Shown here piece after piece: positions 1 to 10,110 of a stretch of 64,000 nt of DNA. The notes under the pieces are model-generated. The model ran no database searches, had not been told where the DNA came from, and was given only the letters and a program-made list of their open reading frames with translations. How positions within the stretch are numbered: the stretch's first letter is position 1; the number at the start of each line of letters is the position of its first letter. The stretch comes from Flavobacterium sharifuzzamanii (GTDB lineage: Bacteria; Bacteroidota; Bacteroidia; Flavobacteriales; Flavobacteriaceae). A program made the translations under genes and the position numbers. The DNA is taken from positions 248,001-312,000 of the forward strand of contig NZ_QJGZ01000036.1 in NCBI RefSeq assembly GCF_003254585.1, written 5' to 3'.

Positions 1-287
1 ACGGCACCAAATAAAATTGGCAATTGAGCCGCGATCGCCCATCGGGTTAAAAGCCCAAAAATAATCATTATACCACCAATCATGTGGGCAGGAGCAATGT
101 AATGCAGCATAAACATGCCTCCTCCATACTTATCGATAGGGGAAATCAAATCATGCAGGTATTGAATATTGGTGACGAAAGAGACACCTTTCATAAATAA
201 AAATCCACCCAAAACAATACGTACTAAATCAACTGGTAAATAAGTGTGCGAATTTGCCCATTTATTCAAACTTTTTACATTTTCCAT
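1..287 (-). CDS. DoxX-family membrane protein, 5' part only
   Basis: The gene runs off the left edge, so only about 95 N-terminal residues are visible, starting at an ATG at 287. The fragment has a short hydrophilic N-terminus followed by a hydrophobic segment containing LVRIVLGGFLFMKG, then a stretch rich in Gly/Met/His and a second hydrophobic segment (MIGGIMIIFGLLTRW). This order, and the Arg-containing first helix, match DoxX/SURF4-type small inner-membrane proteins. The family has four helices and includes terminal-oxidase accessory and redox-related members, but the precise role here is unknown. The C-terminal half is outside the window, so the assignment is a family call only. Confidence 0.7.
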   Translation of the reverse strand, partial: MENVKSLNKWANSHTYLPVDLVRIVLGGFLFMKGVSFVTNIQYLHDLISPIDKYGGGMFMLHYIAPAHMIGGIMIIFGLLTRWAIAAQLPILFGA

Positions 288-409
288 GATGTTGTGTGAT
301 TAAAAATTATATACTAAGTTACTAATTTTTAATTAAATATTTATTTTTAACACCTTGAAAATAAGTTTTTTGCTTTTTATTTAACGCCTTGTTGAGAATT
401 CTTAAATCG

Positions 410-2038
410 TTACACTTGAATGACTCCCAGATTAAAAGGTTTTTGAATAGGAGCGTGGTTTGCTGCTTCGATTCCCATAGAAATCCAATTGCGGGTTTCG
501 AGTGGATCAATGATGGCATCTGTCCAAAGTCTAGAAGCGGCGTAGTATGGCGATGTTTGTGCATCGTAACGGGCTTTTATTTTATCGAATAATTCGGTTT
601 CTTTTGCTTCATCAACTTTTTCTCCTTTTGCTTTAAGTGAAGAAGCTTCAATTTGCGCTAATACTTTTGCAGCTTGAGTTCCGCCCATTACGGCAAGTTC
701 TGCACTTGGCCAAGCGAATATTAATCGAGGATCATAGGCTTTTCCGCACATAGCATAATTTCCTGCTCCGTACGAGTTTCCGATGATAACTGTGAATTTA
801 GGAACAACAGAATTACTCACAGCATTTACCATTTTGGCGCCGTCTTTAATAATACCGCCATGTTCAGATTTTGAACCAACCATAAAGCCGGTAACATCTT
901 GTAAAAATACCAGCGGAATTTTTTTCTGATTGCAATTGGCAATAAAACGAGTGGCTTTGTCAGCACTGTCAGAGTAAATTACGCCTCCAAATTGCATTTC
1001 GCCTTTTTTGGTTTTTACTACTTTTCTCTGATTAGCAACGATTCCTACAGCCCATCCATCAATTCTGGCGTAACCTGTAATAAGAGATTGTCCGTAGCCT
1101 TCTTTGTAGGCTTCAAATTCTGAATTATCAACCAAACGCTTGATAATTTCCATCATATCGTATTGTTCGGTTCTCGCTTTTGGAAGAATTCCGTAAATCT
1201 CATTTGGATCTAAAGCAGGTTTTTCCGACTTGATTCTGCTATATCCTGCTTTATCAAAATCACCAATCTTATCTACAATATTTTTGATTTTGTCCAAAGC
1301 ATCTTTATCATCTTTAGCTTTATAATCGGTAACACCCGAAATTTCGCAATGCGTTGTTGCTCCGCCTAAAGTCTCATTATCGATAGTTTCTCCAATTGCA
1401 GCTTTTACTAAATAACTTCCGGCAAGGAAAATGCTTCCTGTTTTGTCAACGATTAATGCTTCATCGCTCATGATTGGAAGGTAGGCTCCTCCAGCAACAC
1501 AGCTTCCCATAACGGCAGCGATTTGGGTAATTCCCATACTGCTCATTTGGGCATTATTTCTAAAGATTCGTCCAAAATGTTCTTTATCTGGAAAAATTTC
1601 ATCCTGCATTGGGAGATAAACCCCTGCGCTGTCTACAAGATAAATAATAGGAAGTCGATTTTCCATTGCGATTTCCTGCGCACGAAGATTCTTCTTTCCT
1701 GTTATCGGAAACCAAGCTCCAGCTTTTACAGTAGCATCATTGGCAACCACGATACATTGTTTCCCTCTGATGTAGCCAATTTTTACTACAACACCTCCAG
1801 AAGGACAGCCACCATGTTCTGGATACATTCCTTCACCGGCAAAACCTCCAATTTCAATACTTTTAGAATTTTCATCCAATAAATAAGCAATTCTTTCGCG
1901 AGCTGTCATTTTTCCTTCAGAATGCAATTTCTCGATTCTTTTTTCGCCTCCGCCTAATTTAACTTTTGCTAATTTTTGTTTTAGTTCAGAAAGAAGTAAT
2001 TTATTGTGATCTTCGTTTTTATTGAAGTTTAAATCCAT
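410..2038 (-). CDS. Acyl-CoA carboxylase carboxyltransferase (beta) subunit, methylcrotonyl-CoA type
   Basis: This 542-residue protein is the carboxyltransferase half of a biotin-dependent acyl-CoA carboxylase. It moves carboxyl from carboxybiotin to an acyl-CoA. The two crotonase-like halves are visible. The N-half carries the oxyanion region GSCVAGGAYLPIMSDEA (about residues 180-195). The C-half carries QDVTGFMVG and NSYGAGNYAMCGKAYDPR. The length and the HCEISGVTDYKA segment fit the methylcrotonyl-CoA carboxylase beta subunit (leucine degradation) better than propionyl-CoA carboxylase. Substrate choice remains inference. No biotin carboxylase/BCCP gene lies nearby, so the partner must be encoded elsewhere. 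Confidence 0.85.
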   Translation of the reverse strand: MDLNFNKNEDHNKLLLSELKQKLAKVKLGGGEKRIEKLHSEGKMTARERIAYLLDENSKSIEIGGFAGEGMYPEHGGCPSGGVVVKIGYIRGKQCIVVANDATVKAGAWFPITGKKNLRAQEIAMENRLPIIYLVDSAGVYLPMQDEIFPDKEHFGRIFRNNAQMSSMGITQIAAVMGSCVAGGAYLPIMSDEALIVDKTGSIFLAGSYLVKAAIGETIDNETLGGATTHCEISGVTDYKAKDDKDALDKIKNIVDKIGDFDKAGYSRIKSEKPALDPNEIYGILPKARTEQYDMMEIIKRLVDNSEFEAYKEGYGQSLITGYARIDGWAVGIVANQRKVVKTKKGEMQFGGVIYSDSADKATRFIANCNQKKIPLVFLQDVTGFMVGSKSEHGGIIKDGAKMVNAVSNSVVPKFTVIIGNSYGAGNYAMCGKAYDPRLIFAWPSAELAVMGGTQAAKVLAQIEASSLKAKGEKVDEAKETELFDKIKARYDAQTSPYYAASRLWTDAIIDPLETRNWISMGIEAANHAPIQKPFNLGVIQV

Positions 2039-2130
2039 GATATAGTATTGATTTGATAAAATAGTGTTGGCTAATTTACAAAATCAATTGAAATAAACGA
2101 GTTGCTTTATGAATTAAGAAAAGTATTAAA

Positions 2131-2162
2131 TAAAAAAAAACATCCATTTTAGCGGATGCTTC
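2131..2162 (-). terminator. Terminator after lpxD
   Basis: On the minus strand a GCATCC/GGATG hairpin is followed by a run of nine T residues, directly downstream of the lpxD stop. It separates lpxD from the carboxyltransferase gene. Confidence 0.75.
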
Positions 2163-2184
2163 TTTATTAGTGTTTTAATTGAGA

Positions 2185-3183
2185 TTATTTTTTAGGACCA
2201 CAAACCATTTGTTTTAGCAAAGCCCATTGTTTTAAAGCATCACGAGCTTCGACAGCAGGATATCCCAACATAGTTTTTCCAGCAGGAACATCTCCAGTAA
2301 CGCCAGAGCCAGCACCAATTATGGCACCATCTCCAATTATTGTATGATCTTTAATAGAAGCACTTCCTCCAATAATGACTCCGTTTCCTAAAGTTACAGA
2401 ACCTGCTAAACCGCTATTTCCAGCCATAATACAGAACTTGCCTAATTTACTGTTATGTCCAATCTGAACTAAATTGTCGATTTTACAGCCATCACCAAGA
2501 ATTGTAGAACTGAATTTTCCGCGATCCACACAAGAATTTGCTCCAATTTCTACACCGTTGCCAATAATGACATTTCCAATTTGTGGAATTTTAACCAAGC
2601 CTTTTTCTGTACATGGACGAAATCCGAAACCATCTGCACCAATTGTTGCATTTGGGTGAATGATGCATTCGTTTCCAATATGGCAACGTTCGCGAACAAC
2701 AGTCCCAGACCAGATAGTTGTGTTTCTTCCAATTGTGCACTCATCTAAAATGGTCACATTCGGATAAATCACAGTGTTAGCGCCAATTTCAACTTTTGGA
2801 CCAATGTAACATCCGGCACCAATTTTAACGCCTTCACCAAGTATAGCGGTTTCGTCTATCGTGGCTGTTTTATGAATATTGTTATGGAAGATTGGGGCAG
2901 GGGGAGCAAAAAGGGCAAGGATTTGTGACATTGCCAAATCGGCATTTTTTACTTTTATAAAAGCACGGTTTTCTCCAGGCTCTATTGAAATATCTTCATT
3001 TACAACTGCTATTGAAGCGTTAGATGTCGACCAGTATTTTTCGTATTTTTTATTTCCGATAAATGAGATTTCCGAAGTTGTTGCTTTTTCTAATTGTTCT
3101 GTTGCAGTTATGCTTTGTGAAGTGCTGCCGTAAATTACGCCATTAATAACTTCGTTAATTTCTTGAATAGAATAGGATCTCAT
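2185..3183 (-). CDS. lpxD: UDP-3-O-(3-hydroxyacyl)glucosamine N-acyltransferase (LpxD)
   Basis: LpxD adds the N-linked hydroxyacyl chain in lipid A synthesis, from acyl-ACP. The 332-residue protein has an N-terminal uridine-binding-like domain (about 1-100). A left-handed beta-helix of hexapeptide repeats follows (about 105-310; for example IGAGCYIGPKVEIGAN). The catalytic His is in QIGHN (His243), at the same place as His239 of E. coli LpxD. The motif GADGFGF is also conserved. I chose ATG at 3183; a TTG two codons upstream is possible but adds nothing. It stands alone, away from lpxC/lpxA. Flavobacteria often have two LpxD-like genes, so this may be the second copy (inference). Confidence 0.88.
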   Translation of the reverse strand: MRSYSIQEINEVINGVIYGSTSQSITATEQLEKATTSEISFIGNKKYEKYWSTSNASIAVVNEDISIEPGENRAFIKVKNADLAMSQILALFAPPAPIFHNNIHKTATIDETAILGEGVKIGAGCYIGPKVEIGANTVIYPNVTILDECTIGRNTTIWSGTVVRERCHIGNECIIHPNATIGADGFGFRPCTEKGLVKIPQIGNVIIGNGVEIGANSCVDRGKFSSTILGDGCKIDNLVQIGHNSKLGKFCIMAGNSGLAGSVTLGNGVIIGGSASIKDHTIIGDGAIIGAGSGVTGDVPAGKTMLGYPAVEARDALKQWALLKQMVCGPKK

Positions 3184-3513
3184 TGACAAATTTTAATCGA
3201 CTAAAAGGTTATTTTTTGCCAAATAAAATGAATTAGATTTTAATTACCTAATTATTTTTTCGCGTTTCTTAATAAATGTTTAAAATAATACGGGGATTTT
3301 TACAAAATTAACATTTAGGATATTAATTTAATGAAGTTTTTTTAATAAATTGAATAGCAGTAACTTGGTGGTTTTGCCTAAAATGAATTAAAATTTTGAT
3401 GGAAAACATAAATAACTTAATTGCTAGGTTATAGCTTACATTTGTTTTGTTAAATCATTTATTGAGAGAAGATAAAAAAAAGCGGTTCGTTTTAATGAAC
3501 CGCTTTTTATAAA
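3184..3513. other. Intergenic spacer lpxD-msrB
   Basis: A 330-bp AT-rich spacer between two minus-strand genes. The left part should hold the lpxD promoter; a TAATTTTG-like box lies on the minus strand at 3303-3310, without an obvious upstream TTG. The right end holds the msrB terminator. No ORF, tRNA or repeat was recognised. Confidence 0.5.
3474..3510 (-). terminator. Terminator after msrB
   Basis: A 10-bp stem (AAAGCGGTTC with GAACCGCTTT) is followed on the minus strand by eight T residues, four bases past the msrB stop region. The stem is symmetric and could also work on the plus strand. Confidence 0.85.
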
Positions 3514-3960
3514 TTATTCTTTAATTTTTGATAATGAAACTGCGTTAATGCAATAACGTAAACCAGTTGGTGGCGGACCGTCAGGGAAAACGTGGCCTAA
3601 ATGTGCATCGCAAACATTGCAGACAACCTCAACACGAATCATTCCGTAGGATTTGTCGGCGTGGTAACCAATTGCATTTTCTTTAATTGGCTGTGTAAAA
3701 GAAGGCCAGCCAGTTCCTGATTCAAATTTTTCGCTTGCATCAAAAAGAACCGTTCCGCAGCATTTACATTCGTAAATTCCAGGATCAAATAAACTGCATA
3801 ATTCAGAGCTAAAAGATCTTTCAGTTCCTTTTAAGCGTGTAACTTGAAATTCTTCTGGAGTTAGAATCTGTTTCCATTCGTCCTCCGTTTTCTCCACTCT
3901 TTTATCTGGAGTTGGATTTCCTTTATTTGTAAAATGAATTACGTCTGCCCATTTTATCAT
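3514..3960 (-). CDS. msrB: Peptide-methionine (R)-S-oxide reductase (MsrB)
   Basis: MsrB reduces the R-epimer of methionine sulfoxide in proteins, using thioredoxin. The 148-residue protein has the complete fold. The zinc site is two CxxC pairs (Cys65/Cys68 and Cys114/Cys117). The substrate-loop motif is GTGWPSF. The catalytic Cys137 is in RYCINAVSL. The upstream Cys55 could serve as the resolving cysteine. There is no signal peptide, so it is cytoplasmic, and no MsrA fusion. It is a single-gene unit with its own terminator. Confidence 0.93.
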   Translation of the reverse strand: MIKWADVIHFTNKGNPTPDKRVEKTEDEWKQILTPEEFQVTRLKGTERSFSSELCSLFDPGIYECKCCGTVLFDASEKFESGTGWPSFTQPIKENAIGYHADKSYGMIRVEVVCNVCDAHLGHVFPDGPPPTGLRYCINAVSLSKIKE

Positions 3961-4051
3961 AATTTTTTGTTTTAAAGTTTAAAGTTTCAGGTTTCAAGTT
4001 TACTGTGACCGCAAACGAAAACTGAACACTAAAAAAACTGAACACTGGATA

Positions 4052-5150
4052 CTATTCTTCCTCTTTCTGTCCCATCATCATAAGATAGGCTTTCAGGAAT
4101 GGATCGATATTACCGTTCATTACACCGTCAACATCACTTGTTTCGTAGCCTGTACGAACGTCTTTTACCAATTTATAAGGTTGCATAACGTAATTACGAA
4201 TTTGCGAACCCCATTCAATTTTCATTTTTCCAGCTTCAATATCAGCACGTTGCGCTTGTTGTTTCTTTAATTCAATTTCATACAATTGAGAACGAAGCAT
4301 TTGCATAGCACGCTGTCTGTTATCTTGCTGAGATCTTGTTTCAGAACATTGAATCTGGATTCCAGTTGGTTTGTGAACTAACTGAACTTTAGTTTCAACC
4401 TTGTTTACGTTCTGTCCACCCGCACCACTCGAACGAGAAGTTGTGATTTCGATATCGGCAGGATTAATGTCGATTTCAATACTATCATCAACTAATGGAT
4501 AAACATAAACCGATACGAAAGAAGTATGACGTTTTGCATTACTGTCAAAAGGCGAAATACGAACCAAACGGTGAACACCATTTTCTCCTTTTAAATATCC
4601 GAAAGAATAATCTCCTTCGAATTCTAAAGTTACAGTTTTAATTCCGGCAACGTCACCTTCCTGAAAGTTAAGTTCTTTAATTTTGTAACCATAACTTTCT
4701 CCCCACATCATGTACATACGCATTAGCATTCCTGCCCAATCACAACTTTCGGTTCCTCCAGCACCTGCTGTAATCTGAACCACAGCGCTTAAACTGTCGC
4801 CTTCATCAGAAAGCATGTTTTTGAATTCGATATTTTCAATATGTGCTTGTGCGGCCTCATATTGTTCATCCAATTCGTCTACAGAAAGTTCTCCTTCTTT
4901 GTAAAAATCATAAGCAAGCTGTAATTCTTCTGTAAGAGAGACTGCTTTATCATAATCTTCAATCCATTTTTTCTTGTTTCGAAGATTTTTCACAATGTTT
5001 TCTGCTTCTTTTGGATTGTTCCAAAAATCAGGAGCGAAAGTTTTTTCTTCTTCGTTTGCGATTTCGATTAGCTTGGCATCAACGTCAAAGATACCTCCTC
5101 AACGCACCAAGGCGCTCCACAATACCTTTTACTTGTTCGGCTGTTGTCAT
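4052..5150 (-). CDS. prfB: Peptide chain release factor 2, made by programmed +1 frameshift
   Basis: RF2 releases the peptide at UGA and UAA. The gene is in two frames. Codons 1-21 (start ATG at 5150, [12 protein letters not shown]...) end at an in-frame TGA at 5087-5085. Skipping one base gives GAC and continues in the long frame to 4052, for a total of 365 residues. The shift site reads CTT TGA C, with AGGAGG six bases upstream; this is the classical RF2 autoregulatory signal. The protein has the SPF stop-recognition tripeptide (about 199-201) and the GGQ motif (about 244-246). This is not a pseudogene: low RF2 makes ribosomes pause at UGA and shift, restoring RF2. Confidence 0.95.
5084..5099 (-). 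promoter_or_regulatory. RF2 programmed +1 frameshift site
   Basis: On the minus strand the order is AGGAGG, TAT, CTT, TGA, C. The internal Shine-Dalgarno-like AGGAGG and the slippery CTT-TGA-C match the conserved RF2 recoding site. An ordinary mutation would not preserve all these parts. Confidence 0.95.
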
Positions 5151-5263
5151 AAATTAATTACTAGGTTTTATATGTTTTTTAGAATTATTACGTTAATTTG
5201 GTCTAGAGAAACCAGCGAGTTAAATTTTACCAAAACTTGCTGAGAATAACTATAAGTAATACG

Positions 5264-5271
5264 TAATTTTG
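5264..5271 (+). promoter_or_regulatory. -7 box of the threonine aldolase promoter
   Basis: TAATTTTG matches the Bacteroidota TAnnTTTG -7 consensus, 30 bases before the ATG of the aldolase gene. A TTG at 5237-5239 could be the -33 element, but its 24-bp spacing is slightly long. Confidence 0.5.
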
Positions 5272-5301
5272 CATACAAAAATAAGATATAGTTTTTAGAA
5301 T

Positions 5302-6321
5302 ATGGAAATAAATTTAATCAGCGATACCATAACAAAGCCTACTTATGAAATGCTGCAGTATATGTTTAACGCTCATGTTGGCGATGATGTATACAAACAG
5401 GACCCAACGGTGATTGAATTGGAAAACAGGACAGCAGAGTTTTTTGGTATGGAAGCTGGTCTTTTCTTTCCGTCTGGAACTATGGCAAACCAGACTGCAA
5501 TTAAACTGCATACGCAGCCTGGCGAACAGCTAATAGCTGACAAATATGCTCACGTATATCATTATGAAGGTGGAGGAGTTTCTTTTAATAGCGGTGTTTC
5601 TTGTTGTTTAGTAGACGGAAACCGCGGAATGATAACTGCTGCCCAAGTAAAAGCCGCAATAAACGATCCAGAGTTTTATCATAGTCCGCTAACAAGCTTG
5701 GTTTGTGTTGAAAATACAACCAATAAAGGAGGTGGAGCGTGTTACGAATTGGAAGATTTAAGAGAAATAAAAAAAGTATGTGACGCTCATAATCTGAAGT
5801 TTCATTTGGATGGAGCTAGAATCTGGAATGCCTTAGTAGCTAAAAGACAGAATCCTAGAGAATTCGGAGCAATTTTCGATACAATTTCGGTTTGTTTGTC
5901 TAAAGGGTTAGGTGCTCCAATTGGTTCTGTATTGCTTGGAAGCAAAGCTGATATTCACAGAGCGTTGAGAATCAGAAAGATATTAGGTGGGGGAATGCGT
6001 CAAGTTGGTTATTTAGCTGCAGCAGGATTGTATGCTTTGGCTCATAATATCGAAAGATTGGCGGAAGATCACCGCAGAGCAAAAGAAATAGCAAAAATCC
6101 TAAGCACAAAACCTTGGATTGCATCTATCGAACCTGTAGAAACTAATATTTTAATTTTTTCGCTTGCAGAAGGTTATAGCGATCAATTATTAATTGAGAA
6201 ATTAAAACAGAAAAATATACTAATAAGCTCTTTAGGGCATAATAAGCTTAGGATTGTAACACATTTAGATTACAAAGAGGTTATGCATACGTATGTGTTG
6301 GAAACACTTTTGAAGTTTTGA
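5302..6321 (+). CDS. ltaE: Low-specificity L-threonine aldolase, PLP enzyme
   Basis: The enzyme splits threonine or allo-threonine into glycine and acetaldehyde. The 339-residue fold-type I PLP protein has the family N-terminus (LISDTITKPTYEML), the FPSGTMANQ phosphate-binding segment, HLDGAR (Asp170 contacts the PLP pyridine nitrogen) and the Schiff-base lysine in CLSKGLGAP (Lys201). The length is normal. It is divergent from prfB and ends in a terminator shared with ybaB. It would link the threonine made by the 31-37 kb cluster to glycine (pathway inference). Beta-eliminating lyases are relatives, but the motif order favours threonine aldolase. Confidence 0.88.
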   Translation: MEINLISDTITKPTYEMLQYMFNAHVGDDVYKQDPTVIELENRTAEFFGMEAGLFFPSGTMANQTAIKLHTQPGEQLIADKYAHVYHYEGGGVSFNSGVSCCLVDGNRGMITAAQVKAAINDPEFYHSPLTSLVCVENTTNKGGGACYELEDLREIKKVCDAHNLKFHLDGARIWNALVAKRQNPREFGAIFDTISVCLSKGLGAPIGSVLLGSKADIHRALRIRKILGGGMRQVGYLAAAGLYALAHNIERLAEDHRRAKEIAKILSTKPWIASIEPVETNILIFSLAEGYSDQLLIEKLKQKNILISSLGHNKLRIVTHLDYKEVMHTYVLETLLKF

Positions 6322-6326
6322 AAGAG

Positions 6327-6450
6327 AGGTTCAAAGTGGCAAAGGTTCAGAGGGACAGAGGTTCTAAAAAAAAGAGGATGTAAAAACATCCTCTTTTTTT
6401 ATGCCAAAGAAAGAAATCTCTGAACCTTTGCAACTCAGAACCTTTGTCCC
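6327..6450. repeat. AAAGGTTC-type inverted repeat around a terminator
   Basis: Between the convergent ltaE and ybaB genes, an arm containing GGTTCAAAGTGGCAAAGG (about 6328-6346) is mirrored by an inverse arm with AACCTTTGCAACTCAGAACC (about 6424-6443). The arms flank a strong hairpin. Related AAAGGTTC blocks occur at 24.80, 34.15, 36.75 and 59.99 kb. Confidence 0.7.
6366..6400. terminator. Bidirectional terminator between ltaE and ybaB
   Basis: The stem AAAGAGGATG/CATCCTCTTT has an A-run on the left and a T-run on the right, so it can stop transcription from both convergent genes. Confidence 0.85.
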
Positions 6451-6453
6451 TTA

Positions 6454-6774
6454 TTATTTAAACAAATTATCCATTCCAGGAATAGACGGCATATCCATTC
6501 TAGCCACAGCATCTAATTCTCTTTCGTTTACACTTGTAGCTTTTTCTATCGCTTTATTTAACGTTACGATTAAGTAATCTTCTAGTTGTTCTTTATCTTC
6601 TAAAAGAGAATCATCAATAGAAAGTGATTTTATTTTTCTACTAGCTGTAATCGTAACTTTTAATAATCCATCAGCGCTTTGTTCATCAATCAAAACAGTA
6701 TCTAAACGCTTTTTTGTATCTTCAATTTTTTGTTGGGTTTCTTTAAGTTTACCCATCATTCCCATTAAATCCAT
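6454..6774 (-). CDS. YbaB/EbfC-family nucleoid-associated protein
   Basis: A 106-residue protein with the N-terminal helix [19 protein letters not shown], a central three-stranded sheet ([18 protein letters not shown]) and a C-terminal helical region. This is the alpha-beta-alpha layout of YbaB/EbfC dimers that bind DNA without strong sequence preference. In many bacteria ybaB sits with dnaX and recR; here it stands alone between ltaE and an oligopeptidase gene. Length and motif order are typical. The role in this organism is inferred from the family only. Confidence 0.88.
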   Translation of the reverse strand: MDLMGMMGKLKETQQKIEDTKKRLDTVLIDEQSADGLLKVTITASRKIKSLSIDDSLLEDKEQLEDYLIVTLNKAIEKATSVNERELDAVARMDMPSIPGMDNLFK

Positions 6775-6843
6775 TTTTGTTGATTTTTTAAATTATTTCA
6801 GACAAAATTAGTATATTGCTGTGTTAATTCAATAGAATATTTT

Positions 6844-8979
6844 ATGAAAAAATTAATTTTGTTCTGTTGTGTTTGTGCTATTTTTGCGTCTTCATATTTA
6901 AAAATTAATGCTCAATCAATGCAAAATGATATATCGGCTCCAAAGGCTAAAATAATTCCAAAGACATTAAAAAAACATAAAGAAACTAGAATTGACAACT
7001 ATTTCTGGCTTAATGACAGAGAGAATTCAGAAGTAATCGATTATTTAAATCAGGAAAATGCTTATTATGCAAGCATGACTTCTCATACAAAGACTTTGCA
7101 AGATAATCTGTTTGAAGAAATGAAAGGGAGAATTAAAGAAGATGATTCTTCAGTTCCTTATTTCTACAATGGATATTTTTATATAACACGTTTCGAAACA
7201 GGTCAGGATTACCCAATTTTTGCCAGAAAAAAAGGAAGTCTTTCTGCAGAAGAAGAAATTCTTTTTGACTGTAACGAAATGGCAAAAGGACATGCTTATT
7301 TCAAATTAGGAGGTTTAAGTATTAGTCCCGACAATAAATTTGCTAGTTTCGGGGTAGATATTGTAGGGAGAAGAATATATACGATTCAGGTTAAAAACTT
7401 AGAAACTGGTGAAATATTAGCGGATAAAATAGAAAATGTTACAGGAGCTTCTGTTTGGGCAAATGATAATAATACTATTTTTTATGTTAGACAAGATGAA
7501 ACAACACTAAGAGCTGATAAGGTTTTTAGACATAAATTAAATACAGCATCTGAAAAGGATGTTTTGGTCTTTGATGAAATTGATGATACTTTTAATGTAT
7601 CAATCAGTAAAGAAAAATCAAGAAAATATATTGTTATTGGTTCTGGAAGTACTTTGACAACTGAATATAGAATTTTGAATTCTAGCAATCCAGATGGGGA
7701 ATTTGTTGTTTTCCAGCCACGTGTACGTGGATTAGAATATAGTATTTCTCATTATGAAGATTCATTTTATATTTTAACCAATAAAGATAAGGCGACGAAT
7801 TTCAAGTTAATGAAAACGCCTGAAAACAAAACAGGAAAGAAAAACTGGGTAGATCTTATTCCGCACAGAGAAGATGTTTTGTTGGAAGATATTGAGATAT
7901 TTAAAAACTATTTAGTTGTAGAAGAACGTTCTAATGGATTGAATCACATTAGAATCATGCCTTGGAATGGAGAACCGGATTATTATCTTCCTTTTGGCAG
8001 TGAAACCTATAATGCGTACACAACAACCAATGTTGATTTTGATACCGATATTTTGCGTTACAGCTACCAGTCATTGGCAACTCCGTCTTCTGTGATTGAT
8101 TTTAATATGAAGACTAAAACCAAAGAAATTTTAAAAGAGCAAGAGGTTTTAGGTGGGAAATTTGATAAAAACAACTACATTGAAGAACGAGTTTGGGTAA
8201 CGGCTAGAGATGGCGTAAAAGTGCCAATTTCTATGGTTTATAGAAAAGGATTAGAGAAAAATGGTAAAAATCCGTTGTTGTTATATGCATATGGTTCGTA
8301 CGGAATTACAATGGATACTTATTTTTCTTCAACACGACTATCACTCTTAGATCGCGGATTTGTTTACGCGATCGCACATATTAGAGGAGGAGAAGACTTA
8401 GGAAGACAATGGTATGAGGACGGAAAACTGTTAAAAAAGAAAAATACCTTTACAGATTTCATCGATTGCTCTAAATTTGTAATAGACCAAAAGTATACTT
8501 CTCCTGAACATTTGTATGCAGAAGGAGGATCTGCTGGCGGACTTTTAATGGGAGTAATCGTAAATGAAGCTCCTGAATTATATAATGGCGTTATCGCTCA
8601 GGTGCCTTTTGTAGACGTAATTACCACGATGCTGGATGACAGTATTCCGCTTACAACTGGAGAGTATGACGAATGGGGAAACCCAAACAATAAAAAATAT
8701 TACGATTATATGTTGTCGTATTCGCCTTACGACAATGTAAAAGCGCAGGAATATCCTAACATGTATGTTTCTACCGGATTGCATGATTCGCAGGTACAGT
8801 ATTGGGAACCAGCTAAATGGGTTGCGAAATTGAGGGATTTAAAAACAAATAATAAACTTTTGTTTTTAGATACTAATATGGATGCAGGTCATGGTGGGGC
8901 TTCGGGACGTTTTGAGGCTTTAAAAGACTTAGCAAAGGAATTTAGTTTTTTATTAGATTTAGAAAAAATTAAAAGCTAA
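6844..8979 (+). CDS. S9 prolyl oligopeptidase family peptidase, oligopeptidase B-like, exported
   Basis: A 711-residue serine peptidase with an N-terminal signal peptide (about 1-24, ending INAQ). A seven-bladed propeller follows (about 60-440; the opening [18 protein letters not shown] is typical of oligopeptidase B), then an alpha/beta-hydrolase domain. The triad is visible: Ser563 in GGSAGG, Asp648 in [12 protein letters not shown], His683 in DAGHGG. Enzymes of this type cut short peptides, often after basic residues (B type) or proline. The signal peptide suggests a periplasmic role in peptide breakdown. It is divergent from ybaB. Whether cleavage follows Arg/Lys is inference. Confidence 0.88.
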   Translation: MKKLILFCCVCAIFASSYLKINAQSMQNDISAPKAKIIPKTLKKHKETRIDNYFWLNDRENSEVIDYLNQENAYYASMTSHTKTLQDNLFEEMKGRIKEDDSSVPYFYNGYFYITRFETGQDYPIFARKKGSLSAEEEILFDCNEMAKGHAYFKLGGLSISPDNKFASFGVDIVGRRIYTIQVKNLETGEILADKIENVTGASVWANDNNTIFYVRQDETTLRADKVFRHKLNTASEKDVLVFDEIDDTFNVSISKEKSRKYIVIGSGSTLTTEYRILNSSNPDGEFVVFQPRVRGLEYSISHYEDSFYILTNKDKATNFKLMKTPENKTGKKNWVDLIPHREDVLLEDIEIFKNYLVVEERSNGLNHIRIMPWNGEPDYYLPFGSETYNAYTTTNVDFDTDILRYSYQSLATPSSVIDFNMKTKTKEILKEQEVLGGKFDKNNYIEERVWVTARDGVKVPISMVYRKGLEKNGKNPLLLYAYGSYGITMDTYFSSTRLSLLDRGFVYAIAHIRGGEDLGRQWYEDGKLLKKKNTFTDFIDCSKFVIDQKYTSPEHLYAEGGSAGGLLMGVIVNEAPELYNGVIAQVPFVDVITTMLDDSIPLTTGEYDEWGNPNNKKYYDYMLSYSPYDNVKAQEYPNMYVSTGLHDSQVQYWEPAKWVAKLRDLKTNNKLLFLDTNMDAGHGGASGRFEALKDLAKEFSFLLDLEKIKS

Positions 8980-8994
8980 TTAGAAATTTTTTGT

Positions 8995-9002
8995 TAAATT
9001 TG
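8995..9002 (+). promoter_or_regulatory. -7 box upstream of the cysteine synthase-like gene
   Basis: TAAATTTG matches TAnnTTTG and lies 48 bases before the chosen ATG at 9051. It overlaps a TTG-initiated N-terminal extension, which argues against that longer start. Confidence 0.4.
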
Positions 9003-9050
9003 CAACCTATCAAGGTTAATTTAAAAAGGCCTTTGATTAACTATTTTTTT

Positions 9051-10091
9051 ATGAAAGAAGAAATAACTGCTTATAATAATGTTTTAGAGTTAATAGGAAA
9101 TACCCCCCTTATTAAGCTAAATAAAATTACCGAAGAGTTAGAAGGAAATTTCTACGCAAAGGTAGAAGCTTTCAACCCAGGTCATTCCTCAAAAGATAGA
9201 ATAGCATTATATATTATTGAAGAAGCCGAAAGAAAAGGAATTTTATCTCCGGGAGATACCATTATCGAAACAACCTCTGGTAATACAGGATTTAGTTTAG
9301 CAATGGTAAGCATTATTAAAGGTTACAATTGTATTTTGGCTGTAAGTTCAAAATCATCTAAAGACAAAATTGACATGTTGAGAAGTTTAGGCGCCAAAGT
9401 GTATGTCTGTCCGGCTCACGTTTCTGCAGATGATGAAAGATCTTATTATAATGTAGCAAAACGTTTGCACGAAGAGACAAAAGGTTCTGTCTATATTAAT
9501 CAATATTTCAACCAATTAAATATTGATGCTCACTACAACACTACAGGTCCAGAGATTTGGGAACAAACAAAAGGACAAATCACGCACTTAGTTGCTTGCA
9601 GCGGAACAGGAGGAACTATCTCTGGAACTGCAAAATTCTTAAAAGAAAAAAATCCAAATATTAGAATCTTAGGAGTTGATGCTTTTGGATCTGTATTGAA
9701 AAAATACCACGAGACAAGAGAATTCGACAGCAAAGAAATTTACCCTTACCGTATAGAAGGTCTTGGTAAAAACTTAATTCCATCGGCTACCGATTTTGAT
9801 ATTATTGATAAATTCATGAAAGTAACCGACGAAGAAAGCGCTCACTCTGCTAGAGAGGTTACTAGAAAAGAAGGTTTATTTGTAGGGTATACTTCAGGAG
9901 CAGTAATGCAAGCTATTAAACAGTATGCTGAAGAAGGAGAATTTACAAAAGACAGTAATATTATTGCTATTTTCCCAGATCATGGTTCTCGTTATATGAG
10001 TAAAGTATTCAGCGATGACTGGATGAACGAGCAAGGTTTCTTTGACAGTGTTAACGAAGAAGAAGCTCAAAAAATTGAATTCGTGAAGTAA
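9051..10091 (+). CDS. PLP-dependent cysteine synthase family enzyme
   Basis: A 346-residue fold-type II PLP enzyme. The N-terminal [14 protein letters not shown] is the hallmark of O-acetylserine sulfhydrylase/cystathionine beta-synthase. Lys48 (GHSSKDRIA) is the Schiff-base lysine. [10 protein letters not shown] binds the substrate and GTGGTISG binds the PLP phosphate. There are no C-terminal CBS domains. The catalytic lysine segment reads PGHSSKDR rather than the PxxSVKDR of CysK, so a cystathionine beta-synthase or a specialised synthase is equally possible. The start at 9051 ([10 protein letters not shown]) is preferred over TTG at 8991, because the extension is basic and unlike the family and covers the promoter box. 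Confidence 0.82.
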   Translation: MKEEITAYNNVLELIGNTPLIKLNKITEELEGNFYAKVEAFNPGHSSKDRIALYIIEEAERKGILSPGDTIIETTSGNTGFSLAMVSIIKGYNCILAVSSKSSKDKIDMLRSLGAKVYVCPAHVSADDERSYYNVAKRLHEETKGSVYINQYFNQLNIDAHYNTTGPEIWEQTKGQITHLVACSGTGGTISGTAKFLKEKNPNIRILGVDAFGSVLKKYHETREFDSKEIYPYRIEGLGKNLIPSATDFDIIDKFMKVTDEESAHSAREVTRKEGLFVGYTSGAVMQAIKQYAEEGEFTKDSNIIAIFPDHGSRYMSKVFSDDWMNEQGFFDSVNEEEAQKIEFVK

Positions 10092-10110
10092 TAAAAGTGC
10101 TTTTCAAAAT

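Noticed and set aside
4052..4993. prfB as a 313-residue gene or broken pseudogene
   Set aside because: The upstream codons, AGGAGG and CTT TGA C restore a full RF2 through a known programmed frameshift.
8991..9050. 20-codon N-terminal extension of the cysteine synthase-like gene
   Set aside because: It needs a TTG start, lacks family similarity and covers a promoter box.
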